A DNA stretch of 64,000 bases from CALMEC01 sp963765105 (GCA_963765105.1 CAVXUW010000002.1:1364001-1428000), one strand, 5' to 3'. Counted from the stretch's first letter, positions 27,727 through 39,647 are shown. Made by a program: numbers and translations. Notes: generated from the sequence alone by a model not told the origin.

Positions 27727-28302
27727 TCACCCTTCCGTCACCAGGTCGTCCGTCACCAGGTCGTCCGTCACCATCTCCAGCAGTCGTTGCCGCACCTGGA
27801 CCCGCAGCTGCGGGCTCATCGCGTCGATCCCGAACAGCTCGCAGAGCCACAGCCCGTCGGCCGCCAGCCGGGCGATCGTGGCCCGCACCGGGTCGGACGT
27901 GCTCGCCTCGATCTCGGCCTGCCACCGCAGGTACGCCTCCTGCAGCGGGGCCAGCTGGCCCGGCTCGGCGGCGACCGCGGCGATCAGGGCCGCTCCCACC
28001 CGCTCGTCGCGATGCTCCTCGTCGGTCGCGGGCTCGACGAAGCAGAACTCGATGAACGAGCGTGCGAACGGCACCCCGCTCTGCCCGACCACGGCCTGCT
28101 CGTAGCGGTCGGCCAGGCGTTCGACCATGCCGGCGACCAGGTCGTGCCGGGTCTTGAAGTGGTACAGCACCCCACCCTTGCTGAGCCCGGCCCGAGCCGC
28201 CGCCTTCTCCAGGGTCAGGCAGGCGACGCCGTCGGTGAGGACGACGTCCTCGGCGGCCCGCAGGATGCGGTCGCGGGTCGACAGGGCGGCAGCGGTGGTC
28301 AT
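27727..28302 (-). CDS. TetR-family transcriptional repressor
   Basis: About 191 residues. HTH part: STRDRILRAAEDVVLTDGVA, LTLEKAAARAGLSKGGVLYH, then FKTRHDLVAGMVERL. The ligand domain follows; the tail MVTDDLVTDDLVTEG contains a coding duplication. Start ATG 28302 is preferred over the longer 28338 frame, because the longer form would run through the operator. It probably represses itself and the MFS gene downstream. Confidence 0.88.
   Translation of the reverse strand: MTTAAALSTRDRILRAAEDVVLTDGVACLTLEKAAARAGLSKGGVLYHFKTRHDLVAGMVERLADRYEQAVVGQSGVPFARSFIEFCFVEPATDEEHRDERVGAALIAAVAAEPGQLAPLQEAYLRWQAEIEASTSDPVRATIARLAADGLWLCELFGIDAMSPQLRVQVRQRLLEMVTDDLVTDDLVTEG
27735..27773. repeat. 15-bp tandem repeat at the tetR 3' end
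   Basis: CCGTCACCAGGTCGT occurs twice (27735-27749, 27750-27764) plus a partial third copy. In frame it duplicates VTDDL near the C-terminus of the repressor. Confidence 0.85.
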
Positions 28303-28308
28303 CCCGAG

Positions 28309-28332
28309 ACTGTACCGTCCGGACGGTACAGT
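28309..28332. promoter_or_regulatory. TetR operator, perfect 24-bp palindrome
   Basis: ACTGTACCGTCC (28309-28320) is followed directly by its exact reverse complement (28321-28332), seven bases upstream of the tetR ATG. The form, with GTCCGGAC at the centre, is typical of operators bound by two TetR dimers. It would block transcription of tetR and the MFS gene; the AhpD-like gene on the other side starts 66 bases away and may also respond. Confidence 0.85.
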
Positions 28333-28397
28333 CGCCATCGGACTCCGGGCCCCAGAATCGACGGGTATCAGCGGGCGACCGAAGGGGTCCTCATCTC

Positions 28398-29048
28398 ATG
28401 AATCCACCGTCGATGAGCCCCATACCCCCCAGCGACGGGCCGGTCGCGGCGAGCCGTCGCCCGCACTTCCTGGCCGACCCGCCACTGACCCCCGAGGTGC
28501 AGGACCTGTTCGACAGCGACCTGGCCGACGACGGCTTCGTCATGAATCTGACCCGACTCTGGGCGCACGAGCCGCCGACCCTGCCGGCCCTGTTCGCCCT
28601 GATCGACGCCATGACGGCCACCGCAGGTCTCACCTTCCGTGACCGCGGCGTCCTGGTCAGCGCGACGGCGTCGACCCTGGGCGACTCGTACTGCTCGCTG
28701 GCCTGGGGCGGGCGCCTGGCCGAGGCCGCCGGCGAGCAGGCCGCGACCGCTGTCCTGGCCGGGGACGACCGGCACCTGAGCCGGGCCGAGCGGGCGATGG
28801 CCGCCTGGGCGCGCTCGGTGGTGGCAGACCCGAGCGCCACCACCGTCGAGGACCTCGCCCCGCTGCGGGCGGCCGGCCTGGACGACCGGCAGATCTTCGC
28901 CGTCACCGTCTCCATCGCCCTGCGGGCCGCCTTCGCGACTGTCAACAGCGCCCTCGGTGCCCGACCGGACGCCGCCTTCGCCGCTCTCGTCCCGGACGCC
29001 GTCCGCGAGGCGGTCAGCTACGGGCGTCCCGTCCTGCATGCCGACTGA
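28398..29048 (+). CDS. AhpD/carboxymuconolactone decarboxylase-like protein
   Basis: 216 residues, all helical. TLPALFALIDAMTATAGLTF and LVSATASTLGDSYCSLAWGG match the AhpD-like core, but the usual CxxC pair is reduced to one Cys (SYCSLA), so a thiol-peroxidase reaction is doubtful. A second helical half follows (LSRAERAMAAWARSVVADPS). It is divergent from tetR and shares the region holding the operator. Start ATG 28398 is followed by other in-frame Met codons. Confidence 0.65.
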   Translation: MNPPSMSPIPPSDGPVAASRRPHFLADPPLTPEVQDLFDSDLADDGFVMNLTRLWAHEPPTLPALFALIDAMTATAGLTFRDRGVLVSATASTLGDSYCSLAWGGRLAEAAGEQAATAVLAGDDRHLSRAERAMAAWARSVVADPSATTVEDLAPLRAAGLDDRQIFAVTVSIALRAAFATVNSALGARPDAAFAALVPDAVREAVSYGRPVLHAD

Positions 29049-29101
29049 CCGGACGACAGGCAGGACGGCGACACCGACGCAGCAGGGTCACCCGGCTCGG
29101 C

Positions 29102-30472
29102 TCAGGCCTGACCCCAGGCGGCGGCCACCGCCCGCGCCATCCGCTCTGGCACCCGGGGGGCCCGGCCCCGCTCGAGCAGCAGGTGCCGACCGTGGTCGAC
29201 CACCGTACGACCGCCCACCACGACGGTGTCGACGTCGGGCCCGGCTGCCACCATCGGCGCCTCGGCCGGCAGACGCCGGCGGTGCGCAGCGAGGTGAGGT
29301 CGAGGCCACCAGGTCGCACAGCGCGCCGACCTCGATCCGGCCGGCCTCGGGCCAGCCCAGCGCGGCGTGACCGGCCGGGGCGACAGTGCCGAAACCAGCT
29401 CGTCGACGGTGAACCGGCCCCGCTGCCCTGAGAGCAGCCGCTCGTGCATCTCCAGGCCCGCGACCTCGGCGAGCAGGTCGATCAGCACGTGCTGGTCGCT
29501 GCCCAGGGTCAGCGGTGACCCGGCGTCGGCCAGCTGCCGGGCCGGGCCGATGCCGTCGGCCAGGTCCCGCTCGGTGGTGGGGCAGATGCAGCACGGTCGT
29601 CCGGGGCCACCGAGCAGGGCGATGTCGGCGTCGGTGAGGTGGGTGGCGTGCACCGCGGTGCGTCGCCGACCCGAGCACGCCGTGCTCGGCGAGCAGCTGG
29701 GTGGGCGTGCAGCCGTAGGCGGCCAGGCAGGCCTCGTTCTCGGCCGGCTGCTCGGACAGGTGCACGTGCAGCGGGCGCCCCGGTGCTGGCACGCGCCTCC
29801 GGCGAGCCGTCCACGGCCAGCACGATGGCGTCGAGCTGTCGGCCGGCACCGCCCGGACCGAGTGCACCGCGGCGCCGAGCCGGAACGTGTCGTCGTCCTC
29901 GAGCGCCGAGACCCGGTCCGCCCAGGCGTCGGCGTCCCCGTCGCCGAACCGGCGCTGCACCCCGCTCGAGCGGCACGTCGATGCCGCCCCGCAGGTAGCA
30001 GGTGTCGAGCAGGGTGATCCGGATGCCGGCGTCGTGCGGCGGCCTCGCGCAGCGCCTCGCCCATCGCGTTCGGGTCGGCGTACCGGGCCCCGCCCGGCCC
30101 GTGGTGCAGGTAGTGGAACTCGCCGACGCAGGTGACCCCGGCCAGCGCCATCTCGGCGTAGACCGCCGTGGCCAGCGCCAGGTAGGTGTCCGGGTCGAGC
30201 CGGTCGGCGAGGGCGTACATCGGCTCCCGCCAGGTCCAGAAGGTGCCGCCGTCGCCGTGCGGTGCGCCCGCGCAGCGCCCGGTGGAAGGCGTGCGAGTGG
30301 GCGTTGGCGAGGCCCGGCAGCACGACACCGGCGCAGCCGGACCTGGTCGTCCCCCGGGCGGGTGTCCACGGTGACCGAGGTGACCACCGCCGGCGTCGTC
30401 CGCCACCACCGTGACACCGTCGGCCAGACCACTCGGCAACCAGGCGTGCTGGCACCACCACGAAGTGCTCAC
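29102..30472 (-). CDS. hutF: formimidoylglutamate deiminase HutF (frame breaks)
   Basis: Reads SWWCQHAWLPSGLADGVTV, LPGLANAHSHAFHRALRG (metal-binding HxH), GTFWTWREPMYALADRLDPD, GVTCVGEFHYLHHGPGG, ITLLDTCYLRGGIDVPLE, RPLHVHLSEQPAENEACLAA, TLGSDQHVLIDLLAEV and GGRTVVDHGRHLLLERGRA over several frames. The span fits the 450-residue family. HutF removes ammonia from formimidoylglutamate to give N-formylglutamate. It is the last gene of the hutH-hutU-M20-hutF operon. Breaks are single-base and conserved sequence continues across them. Confidence 0.85.
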   Translation of the reverse strand: MSTSWWCQHAWLPSGLADGVTVVADDAGGGHLGHRGHPPGGRPGPAAPVSCCRASPTPTRTPSTGRCAGAPHGDGGTFWTWREPMYALADRLDPDTYLALATAVYAEMALAGVTCVGEFHYLHHGPGGARYADPNAMGEALREAAARRRHPDHPARHLLPAGRHRRAARAGCSAGSATGTPTPGRTGSRRSRTTTRSGSAPRCTRSGRCRPTARRHRAGRGRLAGGACQHRGARCTCTCPSSRPRTRPAWPPTAARPPSCSPSTACSGRRRTAVHATHLTDADIALLGGPGRPCCICPTTERDLADGIGPARQLADAGSPLTLGSDQHVLIDLLAEVAGLEMHERLLSGQRGRFTVDELVSALSPRPVTPRWAGPRPAGSRSARCATWWPRPHLAAHRRRLPAEAPMVAAGPDVDTVVVGGRTVVDHGRHLLLERGRAPRVPERMARAVAAAWGQA

Positions 30473-30519
30473 ACCCGATCCTCTCCTACCCGCCGCCGAA
30501 ATGTCGGCCCGAGCCCGGT

Positions 30520-31896
30520 TCAGGCGTCCTGCGGTGCCTCACGACGAGGTCGGTAGTGGCTCGGGCCGGTGCCCGGCGAGGTCGCGCAGCGCGCCCGCCA
30601 GCGCCACGATCCCGGCGGCGCAGTCGTCTCGGCTCGGCGTGCTCGGCCGGCGAGTGCGAGACCCCGGTCGGGTTGCGGACGAACAGCATCGCCGTCGCGC
30701 ACCCCGGCCATGGCCAGGATGCCGGCGTCGTGCCCGGCCCCGGTTGGCAGCACCGGCAGCTGCGCCCCGGCGGTCACCGTGTTGCCGAAGCGACCGGTGC
30801 CGGTGACCCCGCCGCCGCCAGCTCGGCCGCCGCTGCCAGGCTCACCCGGTGGGCAGGTCGGCGTCGAAGCGGGTGGTCGGCGTCCACGACTCCTCGGTCA
30901 CCGCACCGTCCAGCTCACCGGCCAGGGCGGTCAGGTCGGCGACCAGGGCCCGGACGGCGGCCTCCTCGCCGCCGCGGGCGTCCAGCCAGGCCGTCACCGC
31001 GACGGGATCGCGTTGACCGCGTTCGGGTTCGACCCGCACCTTGCCGACCGTGGCCACGCACCCGTGCCGCTGCGCCGCCGTAGCGGGCGGCCGGCACCAG
31101 CTGGGCCAGCGCCAGCATCGGGTCGCGCCGGTCGGCGAGCGCGGTCGTGCCGGCGTGGTCGGCCTCGCCCGGTCAGGTCGAACCGCCACCGGCCGTGCGG
31201 CCAGATCGCGGTGCCGACCGCGACCGGGGCGGCGTACTCGGGCAGGACCAGCGCCCGGCCCTGCTCGACGTGCAGCTCGACGAAGGCGCCGATCCGGCGC
31301 CAGCGTCGCGCGGGTCCGGCCGCAGCTGACCGGGGTCACGCCCGGCTGCAGCCATCGCCTCGGCCAGCGTGATGCCGTCGCGCGTCGCTCAGCGCCCGGG
31401 CCCGGTCGGCGTCCAGCGCCCGGTGAGCAGCCGGGAGCCGGCGCAGGCGCACCCCGAACCGGGCGCCCTCCTCGTCGCCGAAGCACGCCACGGCGATCGG
31501 CCGGGCCGGGGCGAAACCCCTGCGGCGCAGCAGCTCGTCGAGCGCCGCGAAGGCGCGAGACGACGCCGAGCGGGCCGTCGAAGGCGCCGCCGTCCGGCAC
31601 CGAGTCCAGGTGGCTGCCGGTGACGACGCCGGCGGCCGCGTCGGCGCGTCCGGGTCGCCCCACCAGGCCCACAGGTTGCCGTTCCGGTCGGTGACCACGT
31701 CGAGGCCGCGGGCCGCGGCCTCGCCGGCGAACCACTCCCGCAGGTCGGCGTCCTCGCGGCGTCCAGGCGAACCGGCGGTAGCCGCCGTGCCTGGTCGCCG
31801 CCCGACCGGTGCCAGCTCGGCCCAGCGTCGTCGAACGCCGCACGGACGAGGCCTCGAGGCCGGACCGGCGCCGGCACCTGGCGTGCCGACCGGCGC

Positions 31897-31900
<4 letters not shown>
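30520..31900 (-). CDS. M20-family amidohydrolase (allantoate amidohydrolase-like) in the hut operon
   Basis: Pieces over several frames: GGYRRFAWTPREDADLREWF, VVTDRNGNLWAWWGDPD, VVTGSHLDSVPDGGAFDGPL (metal ligands H and D), VACFGDEEGARFG (catalytic Glu pair), AFVELHVEQGR, RWRFDLTGEADHAGTT, VATVGKVRVEPN, GAGHDAGILAMAG and FVRNPTGVSHSPAEHAE. This is the allantoate amidohydrolase/N-carbamoylase group. No hutG is present in the window, so this enzyme may deformylate N-formylglutamate. That is inference. GTG at 31900 overlaps the hutU stop after one repair. Confidence 0.8.
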
Positions 31901-33585
<1,685 letters not shown>

Positions 33586-33609
33586 CGGTGCTCGACGGTC
33601 TGACGGGAC

Positions 33610-35170
33610 TCAGTGCAGCGGGTCCGGTGACGGCTCGGCGGCGGCCAGCAGCGCGCCGCCGGAGCGACCAGCGTCGACGGCCGCTCGATCTCGGGGGCCA
33701 GGTGGCGGTCGGGCCCGGGGCCGGCGACCCCCGGCGCGCAGCACGGCGACGGACGGCAGCGGTGGCCGGGGCCGGGCGCAGCGGCGCGCGCAGGTCGAGC
33801 GCGCGGGCGGCGGTGAGCAGCTCGATCGCGAGCACCGCGGCCAGCGCCGTCGACGGCGCGGCGCAGCTTGCGCGCCGGCGTGCCAGCCCATCGAGACGTG
33901 GTCCTCCTGCATCGCCGAGGACGGGATCGAGTCGACGCAGGCCGGCACGGCCAGCCGCTTGAGCTCGCTGACGAGCCCGGCCGGCGGTGTACTGGGCGAT
34001 CATGCAGCCCGGAGTCGACCCCGGCGTCGTCGGCCAGGAACGGCGGCAGCCCGTGGCTGCGGCGACGGTCGAGGAACCGGTCGGTGCGCCGCTCGCTGAT
34101 GCTCGGCGACGTCGGCGACCGCGATGGCCAGGAAGTCGAGCACGTAGCCGACCGGGGCGCCGTGGAAGTTGCCGTTGCTCTCGACCCGGCCGTTCGGGGT
34201 GACCACCGGGTTGTCGATCGCCGACGGCCAGCTCGCGCTCGGCGACCGCGGCGGCGTGCTCGAGGGTGTCCCGGGCGGCGCCGTGCACCTGCGGCGAGCA
34301 GCGCAGCGAGTAGGCGTCCTGCACCCGGGTGCAGTCGGGGGTGCGGTGGCTGGCCATCGATCGCGGAGCCGGCCAGCAGCGCGCGCAGGTTCGCGGCGCT
34401 GGCGGCCTGGCCGGGGTGCGGGCGCAGCGCCATGCAGGTCGGCGGCGAACGGCGCGGTCGGTGCCGAGCAGCGCCTCGACGCTCATCGCGGCGGCGAGGT
34501 CGGCGCGTCCGCAGCAGCACCGCAGGTCGGCCAGCGCCAGCACCAGCATGCCGAGCATGCCGTCGGTGCCGTTGATCAGGGCCAGGCCCTCCTTCTCGGC
34601 CAGCGTCGACCGGGGCGAGCCCGGCCTCGGCCAGCGCCTCGGCGGCCGGCAGCCGCTCGCCGGCCGCGTCGACGACCTCGCCCTCGCCGATCAGCGCGAG
34701 CGCGACAGTGCGACAGCGGGGCCAGGTCGCCGGAGCAGCCGAGCGAGCCGTACTCGTGGACGACCGGGGTGATCCCGGCGTTCAGCATCGCGGCGTAGGC
34801 GGCGGCGGTCTCGGGCCGGACGCCGGTGCGGCCGGTGGCCAGGGTGTGCAGCCGCAGCAGCATCAGCGCCCGGACCACCTCGCGCTCGACCTCCGGGCCG
34901 GCGCCGGCGGCGTGCGAGCGGATCAGGCTGCGCTGCAGCCGCTCGCGGTCCTGCGGCGGCGATGTGACGGGTGGCCAGCGCGCCGAACCCGGTGGAGACG
35001 CCGTAGACCGGCTCGTCGCCGGCGGCCAGCTCGTCGACGGCCTCGCGGGTGGCGGCGATGGCCGCCTGAGCCGCCGCGCTCAGTCGGACCCCACGACCCT
35101 CTCGAGCCACTGCGACGACGTCGTCCGGGTGCAGCGGTTCGGGACCGACCTCGAGGGGGTTCATGCTCAT
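33610..35170 (-). CDS. hutH: histidine ammonia-lyase HutH (frame breaks)
   Basis: About 515 residues, first gene of the hut operon. N-terminus MNPLEVGPEPLHPDDVVAVA, then DEPVYGVSTGFGALATRHI, the cofactor loop EYGSLGCSGDLAPLSH (34728-34775), EKEGLALINGTDGMLGML, DAYSLRCSPQVHGAARDTLE, SNGNFHGAPVGYVLDFL and SSAMQEDHVSMGWHAGRKLR. The self-made MIO cofactor arises here from Cys-Ser-Gly rather than the Ala-Ser-Gly of many relatives; I believe actinobacterial enzymes commonly have Cys. ATG at 35170 or 35164. An operator-like palindrome lies 57 bases upstream. Confidence 0.9.
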
Positions 35171-35226
35171 GTGCCCAGAGGACACCTGCGGACCCCCTGC
35201 CGTCAGCCCCCTGAACCCCTGATGCT

Positions 35227-35242
35227 GTCTGGAATACCAGAC
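35227..35242. promoter_or_regulatory. GTCTGG-AATA-CCAGAC operator before hutH
   Basis: GTCTGG (35227-35232) and CCAGAC (35237-35242) are exact inverted arms around AATA. The form TCTGGnATnCCAGA resembles sites of GntR/FadR-type regulators. Located 57 bases upstream of hutH, it is the best candidate for the hut operon control site. No GntR gene is in this window. Apart from this and the hairpin at 35459, the 447-base gap 35171-35617 shows no gene I can support. Confidence 0.55.
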
Positions 35243-35458
35243 TGCGTGCGGGTGAGTGCGAACTGCACGGAAGCTGGGGATTCGCCCCGGAGTGACCACG
35301 CGCCGTCGACCACCTGATCGCCCGGGCCCGCACGACGGGCACGGACAGTTCCGACGCCGGGTGAGCGGGGCGCAATCACTCGCGCGGCGCTTCCACCGGC
35401 GTGACCCTGCGTGCTAGCGTCGTGCCCGGTTGCACCAGCAGTTCCCCGTACGTTCACG

Positions 35459-35489
35459 AACGCCCACGGAGCACCGTTCCGTGGGCGTT
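35459..35489 (+). terminator. 12-bp hairpin upstream of the cold-shock gene
   Basis: AACGCCCACGGA (35459-35470) pairs exactly with 35478-35489, followed by TTT. It could end minor transcripts or be a structured 5' leader of the cold-shock mRNA, since it lies 129 bases before the cspA start. Confidence 0.6.
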
Positions 35490-35617
35490 TACCGCAGATG
35501 GGCCTGTCTGCGCCGGTGACGGCGCACCAGGTGGGACGGCGAGACCGCGGCGACCCGGGCATGGCACAGGGCCGTTCCCGCACCGCAACGAAATGAGTCC
35601 CACCGAAAGGGAACGAC

Positions 35618-35821
35618 ATGGCACAGGGCATCGTGAAGTGGTTCAACGGCGAGAAGGGCTACGGCTTCATCACGCCGGACGGCGGCGCAGCCGACGTCTT
35701 CGTCCACTACTCGGCCATCCAGACCAACGGCTACCGCACGTTGGAAGAGAACCAGCGCGTCGAGTTCGACGTCCAGCAGGGCAACAAGGGCCCGCAGGCC
35801 GCGAACGTCCGCCCGCTCTGA
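35618..35821 (+). CDS. cspA: cold-shock protein
   Basis: 67 residues, complete CSD fold: GIVKWFNGEKGYGFITPDG (RNP1) and ADVFVHYSAI (RNP2), ending KGPQAANVRP. Cold-shock proteins bind single-stranded RNA and act as RNA chaperones. A purine-rich ribosome binding site (AAAGGGA) is eight bases before the ATG. It is a single-gene unit between the leader hairpin at 35459 and a terminator at 35852. Confidence 0.95.
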   Translation: MAQGIVKWFNGEKGYGFITPDGGAADVFVHYSAIQTNGYRTLEENQRVEFDVQQGNKGPQAANVRPL

Positions 35822-35851
35822 GACCGAGCGACAGCTGACGCACGAGCTGTC

Positions 35852-35885
35852 GGACGGCGTCACTCCTTCGGGGGTGGCGCCGTCC
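35852..35885 (+). terminator. cspA terminator hairpin
   Basis: GGACGGCGTCACTCC and GGGGTGGCGCCGTCC pair, with two G-T wobbles, around a TTCG tetraloop (35867-35870), followed by a T-containing tail. It lies 31 bases after the cspA stop. Confidence 0.85.
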
Positions 35886-35891
35886 GCGCGT

Positions 35892-36698
35892 TTGTCGCGT
35901 CAGTCCGGCGTCGAGCCGGAGCGGGCGCTGGCGGGTGGCATGGCCAATGCCGGCCGGGTGGTGCGGGTGGGCCAGACCGTCCGGCGTTCCGCAGGGACCC
36001 ACACCCCCGCCGTCCATGCCCTGCTGACCCACCTCGAGCGGGTCGGGTTCGACGGTGCCCCGCGGCTGCTGGGCATCGACGAGCAGGGGCGCAGCGTCGT
36101 CAGCTACCTGGAGGGCGAGGTCGCGATGCCGCCCTACCCCGCCTGGTCGGGAGCGGACGACCTGCTCGTCAGCGTCGCCGAGCTGCAGCGTCGCTATCAC
36201 CAGGCGGTCGCGACCTTCGCTCCCGACCCCGCCCTGACCTGGAACCCGACCCTGGCCCAGCCGGATCCGAGGCCGGGGGCCCCACTCGTGCTGGGTCACA
36301 ACGACCTGTGCCTCGAGAACGTCGTCGTCCGGGACGGTCGGGCCGCCGGCTTCATCGACTTCGACATGGCGGCCCCGGTCGAGCGGGCCTGGGACCTGGC
36401 GATCGCGCTGCGGCACTGGGTGCCGGTGCGGGGGGACGCCGACCTCGGCGAGCGCTCCGGCCTCGACCGAGTGGTCCGGTGGCACCGCTGGCTCGACCGC
36501 CACGAGTCGGACGACGCCGAGCGGGCACGGGTGCTCGAGCTCGTGGGGCAGTTCCTGGCGCAGGCGTTGCGCCGAATGGCTGAACGCGCTGCCGCCGGCG
36601 AACCCGCTTACCTGCGGGTCTGGCAGGCCGGGTACCCGCAGCAGAACCTGAGGGCCCAGGACTGGCTGGCCACCCATGCCTGCCACCTGGCCCGCTGA
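35892..36698 (+). CDS. phosphotransferase of the aminoglycoside phosphotransferase (APH) superfamily
   Basis: About 268 residues. The catalytic loop LVLGHNDLCLENVVV and the metal-binding GFIDFDMAAPVERAWDLA are clear; the N-lobe has VVRVGQTVRRSAGTHTPAVH and SYLEGEVAMPPY. Related proteins phosphorylate small molecules, sometimes antibiotics, but most actinobacterial members are uncharacterised. TTG 35892 and ATG 35940 are possible starts; the conserved region before 35940 (ALAGGMANAG) favours the earlier one. The reading frame extends back into the cspA terminator, so a start before 35890 is unlikely. Confidence 0.75.
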   Translation: MSRQSGVEPERALAGGMANAGRVVRVGQTVRRSAGTHTPAVHALLTHLERVGFDGAPRLLGIDEQGRSVVSYLEGEVAMPPYPAWSGADDLLVSVAELQRRYHQAVATFAPDPALTWNPTLAQPDPRPGAPLVLGHNDLCLENVVVRDGRAAGFIDFDMAAPVERAWDLAIALRHWVPVRGDADLGERSGLDRVVRWHRWLDRHESDDAERARVLELVGQFLAQALRRMAERAAAGEPAYLRVWQAGYPQQNLRAQDWLATHACHLAR

Positions 36699-36763
36699 CG
36701 ACCACTACCTGGGAGTTGGCCGCGAGGTGAGGCTCGCCCCTGTCGACGGGTGGGCCGGCGACG

Positions 36764-36769
36764 TACAGT
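36764..36769 (+). promoter_or_regulatory. -10 box TACAGT before the HtrA-like gene
   Basis: TACAGT ends six bases before the ATG at 36776, consistent with a leaderless transcript. Confidence 0.45.
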
Positions 36770-36775
36770 CGACAG

Positions 36776-37684
36776 ATGGACCGGGTGGCACGGCTCCGGG
36801 TGACAGTCCTGGTCGCCGCAGCCCTGGCCGTGCTTGCGGCCCTGGGGTTCTGGCGACTGTCCTCAGGCGGCTCCACCCCACTGACCCGGGCCGAGGTGGA
36901 CCGGGCCGTGCGCAGCGCCATCAGCCAGGGTCAGCAGCAGCAACGCAACGCGCCACCGGATGCCGTTACGGCCTACCGCACGATCCTGCCGTCCCTGGTG
37001 ACCGTCACCGGTTCCACCGGCGCCGGCGCCGACCCCGACACCGGATCACCGACCGCGGCCCCGTCACCGGACCCGTCGGCAGGAACCTCCGCCCCGGCCT
37101 CACCCCGGCCGCCGGCTGACGGCGCCACCCCCACTCTGCGGGCCGTCGTGGGCACCGGGCCCGGGCTGGGAGCCGGAGTGGTGGTCAACGCCTCGGGGGC
37201 GGTACTGACGGCGCTGCATGTCGTGGCCGGCAGCAGCCGCATCGAGGTCACGTTCGCCGACGGCACCCGTTCCTCGGCCAGGATCGCCAGCAGCGACGCC
37301 GCCACCGACATCGCCGTCCTGGCCGTCGCCCAGCTGCCCGGGGTGGTCGTGCCGGCCGTGCTGGGCGGCGTCCCCGGGTCGGCGACCCGGTGTTCCCGGT
37401 CGGCAACCCGTTGGGACTGCGGGACACCCTGACCGCCGGCGTCGTCTCGGCGCTGGACCGCTCGGTCGAGACCCCCGACGGTCGCACGCTGACCGGGCTG
37501 ATCCAGTTCGACGCCGCGGTGAACCCCGGCAACTCCGGCGGGCCGCTGCTCAACCGCAACGGTCAGGTCGTCGGCATCGTCACCGCGCTGGCCAACCCGC
37601 ACAGCAGGCGCTACTTCGTCGGCATCGGCTTCGCCGTGCCGATCGCCACCGCCGGCGGCGCTCGCCGGTGGCCCGCAGCAGTGA
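36776..37684 (+). CDS. membrane-anchored HtrA-like serine protease (two frame breaks)
   Basis: N-terminal membrane anchor (LRVTVLVAAALAVLAALGFW), a linker rich in Pro/Ser/Thr (residues 80-125), then a trypsin-like domain: His in VLTALHVVAGSS, Asp in ATDIAVLAV, and after a break near 37380 Ser in NPGNSGGPLLNRNG. A second break near 37662 leads to AGGPQQ and TGA at 37682-37684. No PDZ domain follows, so it is shorter than typical DegP. Likely a surface protease acting outside the membrane. It precedes the MoxR operon by 25 bases. Confidence 0.8.
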
Positions 37685-37709
37685 GCGACCATCGAGCGAG
37701 GAGACACCG

Positions 37710-38693
<984 letters not shown>

Positions 38694-38715
<22 letters not shown>

Positions 38716-39647
38716 CCGCCGCCGACGGGACGGCGGGCGCTGCAGCCCGCCCCGCGCAGACGCCCGAGGGCGTCCTGCGACGCCTGGAGTGGCGGGTCAT
38801 CCGTCGTCTGGACGGCAGGCTGCAGGGCGACTACCGCAGCCTGTTCCGCGGCGCCGGGATCGACGTCGCCGGGCTGCGGGAGTACCAGCCGGGCGACGAC
38901 CTGAGGCACGTCGACTGGAACGTGACCGCCCGCATGGACACCCCGTTCGTGCGGCAGTACCTCGAGGACCGCGAGGTGACGGCCTGGCTGCTGCTCGACC
39001 GGTCGCCGTCCATGGGGTTCGGTCCGGTCGACCGACGCAAGCACGCCGTGGTCGTCGACCTGGCCGCCACGGTGGCCATGGTGCTGACCCGCGGCGGCAA
39101 CCAGGTGGGCGCCGTGCTGTTCGACACCCGGATCGACGAGACCGTGCCGCCGGGGCAGGGCCGCAACCAGGTGCTACGGCTGCTGTCACGCCTGATGCGG
39201 CCCCCAGCGCCCGACGCGACGACCGGACCGCGCCGCACCACCGATCTCGCCGTCCCGCTGCGGGCCGCCCTGGGCATCATGCGCAGACGCAGCCTGGTCG
39301 TGGTGGTGTCCGACTTCGTCACCACGCCCGGTTGGGAGCGGCCCCTTGCCCTGCTGACCCGGCGGCACGACGTGGTCGTCATCCAGGTGCGTGACCCGCT
39401 GGAGTCCGACCTGCCAGCGGCGGGACTGATCTACGTCGAGGACCCCGAGACCGGCGAGCAGATCTTCGTCGACACCGACGACCCGCACTTCCGGCAGCGA
39501 CTGCGCACCGAGGCCGACCGGCGGCAGGCCGAGCTGACCGAGACCGTGCGGGCCGCGGGCACCGACCTGCACACCGTCGGCACCGACGACGACCTGGTGC
39601 GGGCCGTCGCCCGGATCGCCGAGCTGCGCCGGCGGCGACGGTCATGA
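38694..39647 (+). CDS. DUF58 domain protein (BatA-operon type)
   Basis: 317 residues. GLREYQPGDDLRHVDWNVTA is the signature segment of DUF58, followed by TAWLLLDRSPSMGFGP, a degenerate VWA metal site (DRSPS), and SLVVVVSDFVTTPGWE. DUF58 proteins work with MoxR ATPases, probably presenting substrates. ATG 38694 lies in the end of moxR and its stop overlaps the next ATG (39644), so the operon is translationally coupled. Confidence 0.9.
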
